From UBA3071 sp965369635 (GTDB lineage Bacteria; Chloroflexota; Anaerolineae; UBA3071): a DNA stretch of 10,769 bases. Positions 1 through 7,449 of the stretch are shown here, one piece after another. Made by a program: the position numbers and the translations under genes. Every line of letters begins with the position of its first letter. Within the stretch, counting starts at the first letter, position 1. The notes below the pieces were generated by a model, which saw only the letters and a list, made by a program, of their open reading frames with translations, ran no database searches and was not told the DNA's origin. The stretch covers positions 1 to 10,769 of the forward strand of contig CBDURC010000102.1 of NCBI GenBank assembly GCA_965369635.1, given 5' to 3'.

Positions 1-160
1 TCGTTCCTTTCGTGTCCTAGGCTTTGCCATCCTTTCCGTTTCGGCGATCACTCTCGCTTGTTAGAACCCCGATCACGCGCAATGGTTGCAAGGAGAGTCG
101 GGGAAGAGACGAGATCATACCCTGTTTGTCGCCCGTTGACCAATGGAGTGAGTGAGCAAA
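1..160. other. upstream region, no gene recognised
   Basis: No gene or convincing promoter is visible here. One plus-strand frame is open from the left edge into the start of the SbcC gene, but its predicted product is rich in Arg, Ser and Pro with no recognisable motif and no strong GC preference at third codon positions, so I do not call it. SbcD/Mre11, the usual partner of SbcC, cannot be recognised in these bases; it may lie further left or elsewhere. Confidence 0.5.
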
Positions 161-2713
161 ATGATCCCTCTTGAACTCCGAGTGCACAACTTCATGTGCT
201 ACCGCGACAACGTGCCGCCGCTCGACCTGCGCGGCATCCACCTGGCCTGCCTGACCGGCGACAACGGCCACGGCAAGTCTGCCCTCCTGGACGCTATGAC
301 CTGGGCGCTGTGGGGCAAGGCGCGGGTCACCCGCGACGACCAGTTGATCCACCTGGGCCAGACGGAAATGGAGGTAGAGCTGGAATTCCAGCTCGGCCCC
401 CACCGCTATCGCGTCATCCGCAAGCGGGACAGCCGGCGCGGGCAATCTGTGCTCGAACTGCAAGGCTGGGCCGATGGCCGCTACCTCCCGCTCACCGAGC
501 CTACCATGCGCCATACGCAGGCCAAGATCATCGACCTGCTGCGCATGGACTACGAGACATTCATCAATTCCGCCTTCCTGGTGCAAGGTCGGGCCGATGA
601 GTTCACCACCAAGCCACCGGGCGAGCGCAAGCGCATCCTGGGCGAGATCCTGGGGCTGAGCATCTACGATGAGTACGCAGAGCGGGCCAAGGTGCGGGCC
701 ATCGCCACAGCGCAGGAGGCGGCGGAGCTCACCGCCCAGATCCGGGAGATAGACCGAGAGTTAGAACGGTTGCCGCAATATGAAACACAGTTGCAGAAAG
801 CTGAGACGACAGCGGCCGAGTTGGGCGAGCAACTGCGCAATGCAGAAGGGGAGCAGAAGCAGTTGCAAATGGCCCAGCAGGCGCTTCTGCATCAACAGCA
901 GCAATTGGAGGAGTTGAAGGGGCGGCTGGCGCAGGGGGAACGGGAACTGGCGGAGATCGCTGAACAACTGCATGACGCTTTAGCGCAGGTGGCCGGTTGC
1001 GAGGAGACACTGGCGCAGCGAGAGGAGATCGAGGCAAAGTACGCGGAACTGCTGGCGGCGCGGGAAGCGATCGAGAACTGGAACGGTAAGCTGGCCGCGC
1101 AGAGGCCGCTGATGGAGGAGCGTCGCCAACTGGATAAGGCCATCGGCGAGGCAAAGGGCAAACTGTCGGAAGAACTGGGGAGAGTGAAGGCTCAGGTCAA
1201 CAATCTGCGGGCTCGCGTGCAGGCGGGTGAGGCGCAGGAAGTACCGTTGGCCAAAGCACAGGCGATGCTGGCGGAACTGGAAAAGCAGCAGGAGAAACGG
1301 GAAGCCCTGCATGATCAACTGGCCGCGCTGGCCGAGGAGGCGGCAACACTCAAGGCGCAAGACGAGCAACTGCGGGCCGACATGGACGATCTGAAAGAGA
1401 AGATCGAACTGTTGCAGAAAGCCGAAGAGGCGGCCTGCCCGCTCTGCCAACAGCCGCTGGACAAAGCACACCGCGAGCAACTGCTGGCCGATTTCCAGGC
1501 CGAAGGCAAGGCCAAGGGGGACCAGTGGCGGGCGAACAAGGAGCGGCTAGAGATCCAGGCGGCGCAGGAAGTCGAACTGCGAAAAGAGGATGGAGTGCTG
1601 GCGCGGGCGCTGCGAGCCTTACCTGCTCAACAGCGGAGGCTGGCGGAGGCGCAGACAAAGGCAGACGATGGCAAAGCAGCCATGGAGGAATTGAGCAACG
1701 TCGAGGCGAAGTTGGCCGCGCTGCAGGCCCGGCTGAAGACACACGATTTCGCTCCAGCGGAGCAGGAGCACCTGGCGGCGGTATTGACCAGGCTGGAAGA
1801 ACTGGGCTACGACGAGACGGCGCACGAGAAGGCGCGGGCGCAGGCGGCTGCTTTGTGCGATTGGGAGACACGAAAGCGGGAGTTGGACCTGGCCTCCGAA
1901 CAGGTGAAAGCGGCGCGTGAGCAGGTGGCCGTTTTTCAGAAGCGGCAGACCCGCTGGCAGGAGACGCTGGCCGACGACGAGGCCAAGCGGGAGAAGCTGG
2001 CCGCCGCCGTGAACCGCTTGCCCGATGTCTCTAGTAAGCTGGTCGTGGCTACGCGGCAGGTCGAGGAGATTGAAGGACAAGAGCGACAGGCCAGACTGCG
2101 ACTCGGAGCGGCCCGTCAGCGTGTGGACACCTGTCACCGGCTGGCGAAAGAGCGGAAGGTCAAGCAGGCAGCACAGCGGGAGGCAGCGGAAGTGCAGGCC
2201 ATTTACGAGGAACTGCGGGAGGCCTTCGGGCGGCGGGGTTTGCAGGCCATGATCATCGAGGCTGCGCTGCCGGAGATCGAGGCCGAGGCTAACCGCTTGC
2301 TGAGCCGCATGAGCGACGGGCGCATGAGCGTGCAGTTGGATACGCAGCGGAAGCTGAAGAAGGGCACTACGCAGGAGACGCTGGACATCATCATCGCTGA
2401 CGAGCTGGGACCGCGCAACTACAACCTTTTCTCCGGCGGGGAGGCGTTCCGGATCAACTTCGCCTTGCGCATCGCCATCTCCAAGCTGCTGGCCCGCCGC
2501 GCCGGCGCACAACTGCGAACCTTGTTCATTGACGAAGGATTCGGCACCCAGGATGCGCAGGGCCGGGAGCGGCTGGTGGAGGCCATCAACGCCATCAAAG
2601 AGGACTTCGATCGCATCCTGGTCATCACCCACATCGAGGAATTGAAGGACATGTTCCCCGTGCGCATAGATGTGGTCAAGACCGCGCAGGGGTCTTTGGT
2701 TTCACTGCGTTGA
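161..2713 (+). CDS. sbcC: SbcC/Rad50-type DNA repair ATPase with zinc hook
   Basis: This is the ATPase subunit of the SbcCD (Rad50-Mre11) nuclease, which processes DNA ends and hairpins in the cytoplasm. In the 850-residue product a Walker A motif (GDNGHGKSA) lies at about residues 33-41, long coiled coils fill about 180-690, and a CPLC zinc hook at about 426-429 sits in their middle, as expected for dimerisation through zinc. The C-terminal half-site has an ABC signature (FSGGE, with Phe where Leu is common) at about 757-761, Walker B with catalytic Glu (LFIDEG) at about 789-793, and a switch His (VITH) at about 824. Length is in the usual range for the family. I chose the ATG because family members often begin MIP; a GTG nine bases upstream is in frame and lies only 3 nt from a GGAG at 145-148. 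SbcD is not visible in the window. The stop lies a few bases from the possible start of the next gene, suggesting cotranscription. Confidence 0.95.
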   Translation: MIPLELRVHNFMCYRDNVPPLDLRGIHLACLTGDNGHGKSALLDAMTWALWGKARVTRDDQLIHLGQTEMEVELEFQLGPHRYRVIRKRDSRRGQSVLELQGWADGRYLPLTEPTMRHTQAKIIDLLRMDYETFINSAFLVQGRADEFTTKPPGERKRILGEILGLSIYDEYAERAKVRAIATAQEAAELTAQIREIDRELERLPQYETQLQKAETTAAELGEQLRNAEGEQKQLQMAQQALLHQQQQLEELKGRLAQGERELAEIAEQLHDALAQVAGCEETLAQREEIEAKYAELLAAREAIENWNGKLAAQRPLMEERRQLDKAIGEAKGKLSEELGRVKAQVNNLRARVQAGEAQEVPLAKAQAMLAELEKQQEKREALHDQLAALAEEAATLKAQDEQLRADMDDLKEKIELLQKAEEAACPLCQQPLDKAHREQLLADFQAEGKAKGDQWRANKERLEIQAAQEVELRKEDGVLARALRALPAQQRRLAEAQTKADDGKAAMEELSNVEAKLAALQARLKTHDFAPAEQEHLAAVLTRLEELGYDETAHEKARAQAAALCDWETRKRELDLASEQVKAAREQVAVFQKRQTRWQETLADDEAKREKLAAAVNRLPDVSSKLVVATRQVEEIEGQERQARLRLGAARQRVDTCHRLAKERKVKQAAQREAAEVQAIYEELREAFGRRGLQAMIIEAALPEIEAEANRLLSRMSDGRMSVQLDTQRKLKKGTTQETLDIIIADELGPRNYNLFSGGEAFRINFALRIAISKLLARRAGAQLRTLFIDEGFGTQDAQGRERLVEAINAIKEDFDRILVITHIEELKDMFPVRIDVVKTAQGSLVSLR

Positions 2714-2739
2714 ACAAGAGGAGATCTCCTCCGGTAGCA

Positions 2740-4143
2740 ATGGAACAAGATAAACCGCTCCGAACGGCGTCACCATCGCCACCATCAGAAGAGGTGGAAG
2801 CCCGCCCCGTCCCACACGGGGCCCGCTTCGCCCGACGCCGCTGGGGTATGCTCGCCGCGCTCAGCTTCGGCCACTTCATTGACCAGGGAGAGGGGCAAGC
2901 CCTGGCTATCCTCTTCCCTGTCATCAAGCGGTTGTGGGGTCTCTCCTACGCCAACCTGGGCCTGATCGCCACAGCCCGCAATATGCTGCAGACCGTCAGC
3001 ATGCCCTTCTGGGGCTACGCCGCCGACCGCTTACGCCGCAAGTGGGTCATCGTCTTTGGCACGGGCATCTGGGGGCTGTGGACCATAGCCTGCGGGCTGG
3101 CCCAGTCCTTTGAGCAGTTGTTCTGGCTTCGGGTGCTCTCGGGGTTGGGTCTGGGCTGCCTGATGCCTGCCACTTTCTCCCTCATCGCTGACCTCTTCGG
3201 CCCCCACGAGCGGGGCAGGGCGGTGGGCACGCTCTACGCCGTGGGAACCCTGGGCATTATCGTTGGCATACTGGGGCTGGGGCTCGCCGCCCACCCCCAC
3301 CTCTGGCGATATGGCTTCATCGGCCTGGGGCTGGCCAGCCTCCTCTCGGGGCTGGTCATTGCCCTCTTCGTGCACGAACCGCCGCGCGGCGCGGCCGAAC
3401 CGGAGCTGGCTGCTGCCATCACCCCTGAGAACGCTTTGCGTTTTGTCATCCGCCCGGGCGATCTGCTGAAGGTCGTGCGCATCCCCACCCTGTGGGTAGC
3501 TTACGCCGAAGGCATCTTCGGTCTCATGCCCTATGTGGTGTTGGGCTCGATGATGAACACCTGGCTGGTGGAGGTCAGGGGGATGGCTGCCCATCTGACG
3601 CTGAGCCACCCGCGGGGGAGCGCTCCACTGATGGGCGCTGGCATCGCCCTGGGAGCAGTCTTTGGCAGCCTGTTGGGAGGTTGCCTGGGGGATTGGCTGG
3701 ACCGTCGCCTGCCCCGTTACGGGCGGGTGCTGGTGGGACAGCTCTCGCTGCTCTCCGGCGTACCCTTCGGCTACTTCATCCTGACCTCGAACCTGGGAGG
3801 AATGGCCTTTTTCGCCCTGGCTTTCTTCGCCGCCGTTTTCACTAACTGGACCGGCCCCGGCAGTCTGCAGCCCATTATCCAAAGCGTGGTGCCACCGGAA
3901 CTGCGTAGCAGCGCCTTCGCGTCGCTCAAGTTCATCGAAGGAGGCGTATCAGCCCTGGCTGGGCTGCTAGCCGGCAGTCTAGCTGACCGCCTGGGGCTGA
4001 CGACTGCACTTCTGTACACCATCCCGCTCCCCTGGCTTTTCGGCGGGCTTATCTACGGCTTGCTCTACGTCGTCTATCCTCGCGATGCGGCCCGCCTGCG
4101 GGCGCAAATGCGTCAGCGTCGGCAGGAGTTGACACATCGGTAG
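2740..4143 (+). CDS. Major facilitator superfamily transporter
   Basis: This is an inner-membrane secondary transporter of 467 residues with about 12 hydrophobic segments between residues 36 and 446. The MFS loop 2-3 motif (GYAADRLRRK) is at about 92-101, and its pseudo-repeat in the second half (GGCLGDWLDRR) is at about 313-323. The N-terminal 35 residues are polar and Pro/Glu/Arg-rich, and the C-terminus is basic; both are probably cytoplasmic. The substrate cannot be told from sequence; the overall look recalls the spinster-like or sugar-phosphate type branches, but this is a weak impression. The start is uncertain. The ATG at 2740 has AGAGGAG upstream but 16 nt away, while an in-frame TTG at 2710 overlaps the SbcC stop (TTGA) and would add 10 residues. 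The gene follows sbcC closely and has no promoter that I can see. Its last Arg codon and TAG stop fall inside an 8-bp repeat. Confidence 0.9.
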   Translation: MEQDKPLRTASPSPPSEEVEARPVPHGARFARRRWGMLAALSFGHFIDQGEGQALAILFPVIKRLWGLSYANLGLIATARNMLQTVSMPFWGYAADRLRRKWVIVFGTGIWGLWTIACGLAQSFEQLFWLRVLSGLGLGCLMPATFSLIADLFGPHERGRAVGTLYAVGTLGIIVGILGLGLAAHPHLWRYGFIGLGLASLLSGLVIALFVHEPPRGAAEPELAAAITPENALRFVIRPGDLLKVVRIPTLWVAYAEGIFGLMPYVVLGSMMNTWLVEVRGMAAHLTLSHPRGSAPLMGAGIALGAVFGSLLGGCLGDWLDRRLPRYGRVLVGQLSLLSGVPFGYFILTSNLGGMAFFALAFFAAVFTNWTGPGSLQPIIQSVVPPELRSSAFASLKFIEGGVSALAGLLAGSLADRLGLTTALLYTIPLPWLFGGLIYGLLYVVYPRDAARLRAQMRQRRQELTHR

Positions 4144-4172
4144 ACTGGCAAATTGGTAGACTGGTACATTGG
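4139..4172 (+). repeat. Octamer repeat array, left arm
   Basis: Four consecutive 8-bp units run in phase: GGTAGACT, GGCAAATT, GGTAGACT, GGTACATT, followed by GG. The first unit contains the TAG stop codon of the MFS gene. The bases 4159-4172 are a perfect 14-bp inverted repeat of 4220-4233, so a transcript from either strand could form a stem with a loop of about 47 nt. Confidence 0.9.
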
Positions 4173-4200
4173 ACTCTATCACCCCAGTCAGCCAACCAAG

Positions 4201-4899
4201 TCACGGGTTTGCCAGTGTACCAATGTACCAGTCACAATGCCGCTGCAGCACGCAGATGGCGCAGAGGGGGTTGCCGGCCTTGCACACCCGGCGGCCGTGG
4301 GTGATGAGGTTCAGGTGTAAGGGGTAGTAGAGGTCGGCCGAAACCAACGCTTCCCACACTTTCTGCGCTTGCTCGCGACTGGTCTTGGGAGAGACGAGGC
4401 CCAACCGGCGGCTGATGCGAAACACGTGGGTGTCCACGGGGAAAAGGGGCCTGCCGAAGCAGAAGAGCAGCACGATGGCTGCGCTCTTGGGACCGATCCC
4501 CTTCAGCGAGGTAAGCCACTGTCTTGCTTCCTCCAAGGGCAGGTCGGCCAAGAAGTGCAGGTCGAACTCGCCCCGCTCTTCCTGGATGCGCTGCAGCGCC
4601 CTCCGGATGCGAGGCGCTTTGATGTCCGCCAGCCCACCGGAGCGGATGGTGTCGGCGAGTTCCTCTGTGGGTGCGGCGACCACCGCTTCCCATGTCGGGT
4701 AGCGGGCCTTTAGCTGTTCGAAGGCGCGGCGCGAGTTGACATCACTGGTGTTCTGCGAGAGGAAAGTGAGCACCAGCTCGCTCACTGGATCGTAGTGGAG
4801 CCGCCAGGTGGGTTGGCCGTACTCCTCCACCAGCAGGCGGTAGATGGTCTCTGCCTTGGATCGCACCTCGCTGTCAGATGTTGTTGCCTGGTTCCGCAT
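4201..4899 (-). CDS. nth: Endonuclease III (DNA glycosylase/AP lyase)
   Basis: This is a base-excision repair enzyme of the HhH-GPD family that removes oxidised pyrimidines and cleaves the abasic site. In the 232-residue product the helix-hairpin-helix (LKGIGPKSA, residues 132-140) supplies the expected catalytic Lys at 138, and VDTHVFR holds the catalytic Asp at 156. Four cysteines at 206, 213, 216 and 222 have the exact C-X6-C-X2-C-X5-C spacing of the 4Fe-4S cluster. SQNTSD at 48-53 fits the family's SQQTSD/SQATTD segment. The ATG is preceded by AGGGGTGA at good spacing. A promoter with an extended -10 lies at 4983-5010. The last nine residues before the stop (WYIGTLANP) are encoded by the octamer repeat, so the extreme C-terminus is probably repeat-derived and functionally unimportant. 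Confidence 0.96.
   Translation of the reverse strand: MRNQATTSDSEVRSKAETIYRLLVEEYGQPTWRLHYDPVSELVLTFLSQNTSDVNSRRAFEQLKARYPTWEAVVAAPTEELADTIRSGGLADIKAPRIRRALQRIQEERGEFDLHFLADLPLEEARQWLTSLKGIGPKSAAIVLLFCFGRPLFPVDTHVFRISRRLGLVSPKTSREQAQKVWEALVSADLYYPLHLNLITHGRRVCKAGNPLCAICVLQRHCDWYIGTLANP
4206..4233 (-). repeat. Octamer repeat array, right arm (inverted)
   Basis: Read on the minus strand, this holds the units GGTACATT, GGTACACT and GGCAAACC in phase, preceded by a partial unit ending GACT. It is the same octamer family as 4139-4172 but in the opposite orientation. The array lies inside the 3' end of the endonuclease III gene and encodes its last residues before the stop. Confidence 0.9.
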
Positions 4900-4982
4900 T
4901 CACCCCTATGCCTTTCAAACAGAAACACTCTCCAATTGCACTTCAGCCATCGTTTGCTACTGCTTGCTGGGGGTCGGCATGG

Positions 4983-5010
4983 ATTATACCACAGGCTCTC
5001 CGTTTGACAA
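4983..5010 (-). promoter_or_regulatory. Predicted sigma-70-type promoter of nth
   Basis: On the minus strand TTGTCA (5005-5010) is separated by 16 bases from a perfect TATAAT (4983-4988), which is preceded by TGG and so reads as an extended -10 element. The predicted start of transcription is near 4976, leaving a leader of about 75 nt before the nth ATG. Confidence 0.7.
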
Positions 5011-5072
5011 CTGCCGCGCGCCCAAGGGCTCATTCTGCGCCTGGCGGGGGCGGGCAGTCGCCACGGCAACGA

Positions 5073-5101
5073 TTGCGCGGACTGACGTTTTGAGCTATAA
5101 T
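5073..5101 (+). promoter_or_regulatory. Predicted sigma-70-type promoter of rel
   Basis: TTGCGC (5073-5078) is followed after 17 bases by a perfect TATAAT (5096-5101). Transcription would begin near 5108, giving a very short leader of about 15 nt that contains little more than the GGAGA ribosome-binding site at 5110-5114. The -35 is a partial match. Confidence 0.65.
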
Positions 5102-5122
5102 GGTTTTGTGGAGAAGCAATAG

Positions 5123-7282
5123 ATGATGACATTCGAGGGCTTGCTGGAAAAGCTGCCGTCCAATCTACCACCTGAGGATGTTGAGCTGATTCGTCGTGCC
5201 TATGAGACGGCCTGTGACGCGCACGCGAACGCGGAGCGCATCAGCGGAGAAGCCTACATCATCCACCCCTTGAACGTCGCTGCCATCCTGGCCAACTTGC
5301 ACATGGACACGGAAACCATCGCTGCTGCCTTGCTCCACGACGTCCCCGAGGACACAGAGTACACCTCCGCCGACATCCATAGAGCCTTTGGCCCGAACAT
5401 CGCGACTCTGGTGGACGGGGTCACGAAATTGGGGCAAATCGGCCAAGCGGCAGGCGCGTCTGGAGACCTGCGAAGGGCAGAGAGTCTGCGTAAGCTTATC
5501 CTGGCCACAGCGGATGACGTGCGGGTGGTGTTGATCAAGTTGGCCGATCGTCTGCACAACATGCTGACTCTGGGGGCATTGCCGTCGGAGAAGCGCCAAC
5601 GCATTGCCCAGGAGACCATGGACATCTTCGCTCCTTTGGCCAACCGCCTGGGCATCTGGCAGGTCAAGTGGGCATTGGAAGACCTGGCTTTCCGTTATCT
5701 GAGGCCGGATGTTTACAAAGAGTTGGGCACCTTGCTTGCCCAACGGCGTGAAGAGCGCGAACGCTACGTGGAGAACATCATTGATGTTCTCGGGCGTGAA
5801 CTGGATAAGGGCGGTATCGTAGCCGAGCTATCCGGTCGCCCCAAGCACATCTACAGCATCTGGCGCAAGATGCAGCGCAAGGGGATCGGTCTCGATCAGA
5901 TCTACGACATACACGGGGTGCGGGTGATCGTGCCTGAAGTGCGCGATTGCTACGCCGCCTTGGGAGTGGTGCACACTCTGTGGTCTCCCATCCCCGGCGA
6001 ATTCGACGACTACATCGCCACTCCCAAGGACAACCTGTATCGCTCTTTGCATACGGCTGTGGTGGGCTCCGATGGTCACGCCTTGGAAGTGCAGATTCGA
6101 ACGAGGGATATGCACCGAACGGCCGAATACGGCATCGCTGCTCACTGGCGCTACAAGGAACCCGGCGTCAAGCCAGATAAGGAGTTCGAGGAGAAAGTCG
6201 CCTGGCTTCGCCAGATTCTGGAGTGGCGTGAGGATGTCACTGACGCCTACGAGTTCGTGGACTCTCTGAAGACCGATCTCTTCCAAGATCGAGTGTACGT
6301 GTTCACCCCCAAAGGGGACATCATTGACCTTCCGGCGGGGTCCTCAGCCATTGATTTCGCCTACCATGTACACACGGAGGTCGGCCACCGCTGCCGCGGC
6401 GCACGCGTGAACGGCAAACTGGTTTCCCTGAATCATCAACTCAACAACGGTGACCAGGTGGAAATCATCACTGCCAAGCGGGGTGGGCCCAGCCGCGACT
6501 GGCTCAATCCCAACCTCAACTACGTTAAGACATCCCGCGCCCGCAGCAAGATACGGCGCTGGTTCCGCCAGCAGGACATGGAACTCAACATTGCTCTGGG
6601 ACGCCAGGTGCTAGAGAAAGAACTCCGTCGCCTGAACATCAGCCGGAGTCATGAGGACATCGCCCAGCGTTTCCACTACGAAAAGGTAGATGATTTCCTG
6701 GCCGCTCTCGGTTATGGCGAGATCAACAGCCAGCAAGTCGCTACCAAGGTGCTAGAACTGAAGCGGGAGCAACAAGAGGAGCAGGAGAAGGCGGTCACGC
6801 CACTGGAACTGCCCAGAAAGCGGGCTCCTGCCCTGGTCATAGAGGGGATGAAAGTCAGGGGCACGGGCCATTTGCTGACCACGCTAGGCCGCTGCTGCAA
6901 CCCGCTGCCCGGGGATGACATCATCGGCTACATCACGCGCGGCCGGGGCATCACCATCCATCGCCAGGATTGTTCCAATGTCCTGGCCAGCCATGAGCCG
7001 GAGCGGCTGATCGAAGTGGACTGGGGCGAGGCATCGCCTACCTACCCGGTGATGATCAGTGTGCGTGCCTACGATCGTCCGGGCCTACTGCGGGACATCA
7101 CCACCCTGGTGGCTGATGAAGAGGTGAATCTGGCCCAAGTTGCAGCCACCGTCAATCCAAGCGACAACACCTCTCGGTTCACAGCCACGCTGGAAGTCTC
7201 CAGCGCCATGCAATTGGCACGCATCCTGGCCAGGATAGAGGGCCTGCCCAACGTTCTGGAGGCGCGTCGCGAGCTGGCCTGA
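5123..7282 (+). CDS. rel: Bifunctional (p)ppGpp synthetase/hydrolase (RSH family)
   Basis: This long-form Rel/SpoT enzyme makes and degrades the stringent-response alarmone (p)ppGpp on the ribosome and in the cytosol. The N-terminal HD hydrolase appears intact: His48, His72-Asp73 and Glu76-Asp77 (HDVPED), then KLADRLHNM at 139-147. The synthetase domain follows, with RPKHIYSIWRKM (239-250), DQIYD (258-262), EFDDYIATPKDNLYRSLH (293-310) and EVQIRT (322-327). The TGS domain spans about 388-452, the conserved Cys-rich region (RCCNPLPGD ... HRQDC) about 590-617, and a C-terminal ACT domain about 642-715. At 719 residues it has the length of full-size bifunctional enzymes. The segment before DQIYD is basic rather than acidic, which fits a bifunctional rather than a RelA-only synthetase. 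GGAGA 8 nt upstream supports the first ATG; a second ATG follows immediately. Confidence 0.97.
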   Translation: MMTFEGLLEKLPSNLPPEDVELIRRAYETACDAHANAERISGEAYIIHPLNVAAILANLHMDTETIAAALLHDVPEDTEYTSADIHRAFGPNIATLVDGVTKLGQIGQAAGASGDLRRAESLRKLILATADDVRVVLIKLADRLHNMLTLGALPSEKRQRIAQETMDIFAPLANRLGIWQVKWALEDLAFRYLRPDVYKELGTLLAQRREERERYVENIIDVLGRELDKGGIVAELSGRPKHIYSIWRKMQRKGIGLDQIYDIHGVRVIVPEVRDCYAALGVVHTLWSPIPGEFDDYIATPKDNLYRSLHTAVVGSDGHALEVQIRTRDMHRTAEYGIAAHWRYKEPGVKPDKEFEEKVAWLRQILEWREDVTDAYEFVDSLKTDLFQDRVYVFTPKGDIIDLPAGSSAIDFAYHVHTEVGHRCRGARVNGKLVSLNHQLNNGDQVEIITAKRGGPSRDWLNPNLNYVKTSRARSKIRRWFRQQDMELNIALGRQVLEKELRRLNISRSHEDIAQRFHYEKVDDFLAALGYGEINSQQVATKVLELKREQQEEQEKAVTPLELPRKRAPALVIEGMKVRGTGHLLTTLGRCCNPLPGDDIIGYITRGRGITIHRQDCSNVLASHEPERLIEVDWGEASPTYPVMISVRAYDRPGLLRDITTLVADEEVNLAQVAATVNPSDNTSRFTATLEVSSAMQLARILARIEGLPNVLEARRELA

Positions 7283-7310
7283 TCACCAACACGCACCTGA
7301 CATCTGCACT

Positions 7311-7334
7311 CGTGCCGCCGTGCGGCCGTGCGGC
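7311..7334. repeat. Three tandem 8-bp units with small hairpin
   Basis: The units CGTGCCGC, CGTGCGGC and CGTGCGGC follow each other without gaps just after the rel stop codon; the first differs at one base. GCCGC at 7314-7318 can pair with GCGGC at 7322-7326 around a 3-nt loop. It has no T-tract and is not called a terminator. Confidence 0.6.
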
Positions 7335-7373
7335 TTATGAGGCTTCTGGCCTGCCTGTGCGCTGGGCGTGAAG

Positions 7374-7415
7374 AAGGGCATCGTTCACTATGATAGGCGA
7401 ACGATGCCCTTTTCG
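7374..7415. terminator. Bidirectional Rho-independent terminator between rel and the isomerase gene
   Basis: A perfect 13-bp inverted repeat (7374-7386 and 7399-7411) flanks a 12-nt loop. On the plus strand the stem runs into TTTT, and on the minus strand it runs into TTCTTC, so it can end both converging transcripts. It lies 92 bases after the rel stop and 38 bases after the isomerase stop. Confidence 0.88.
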
Positions 7416-7449
7416 GCTTTCTGGTTGTTGTACTGGCGGTGCGAAACGA

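Noticed and set aside
1..174. Possible SbcD C-terminal end upstream of sbcC
   Set aside because: The open plus-strand frame has no SbcD-like features, and its composition does not resemble the neighbouring genes.
17..586. 189-residue open frame on the minus strand over the sbcC start
   Set aside because: It is antisense to the well-supported SbcC Walker A region and has no recognisable motif; long shadow frames are common in GC-rich DNA.
1619..2632. 337-residue open frame on the minus strand inside sbcC
   Set aside because: It is antisense to coiled-coil and ATPase motifs that are unmistakable on the plus strand, and has no ribosome-binding site or family signal.
5004..5009. Perfect TTGACA on the plus strand as a -35 for rel
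   Set aside because: No acceptable -10 follows at 16-18 bases; the overlapping complement serves better as the nth -35, and rel has a better placed TATAAT downstream.
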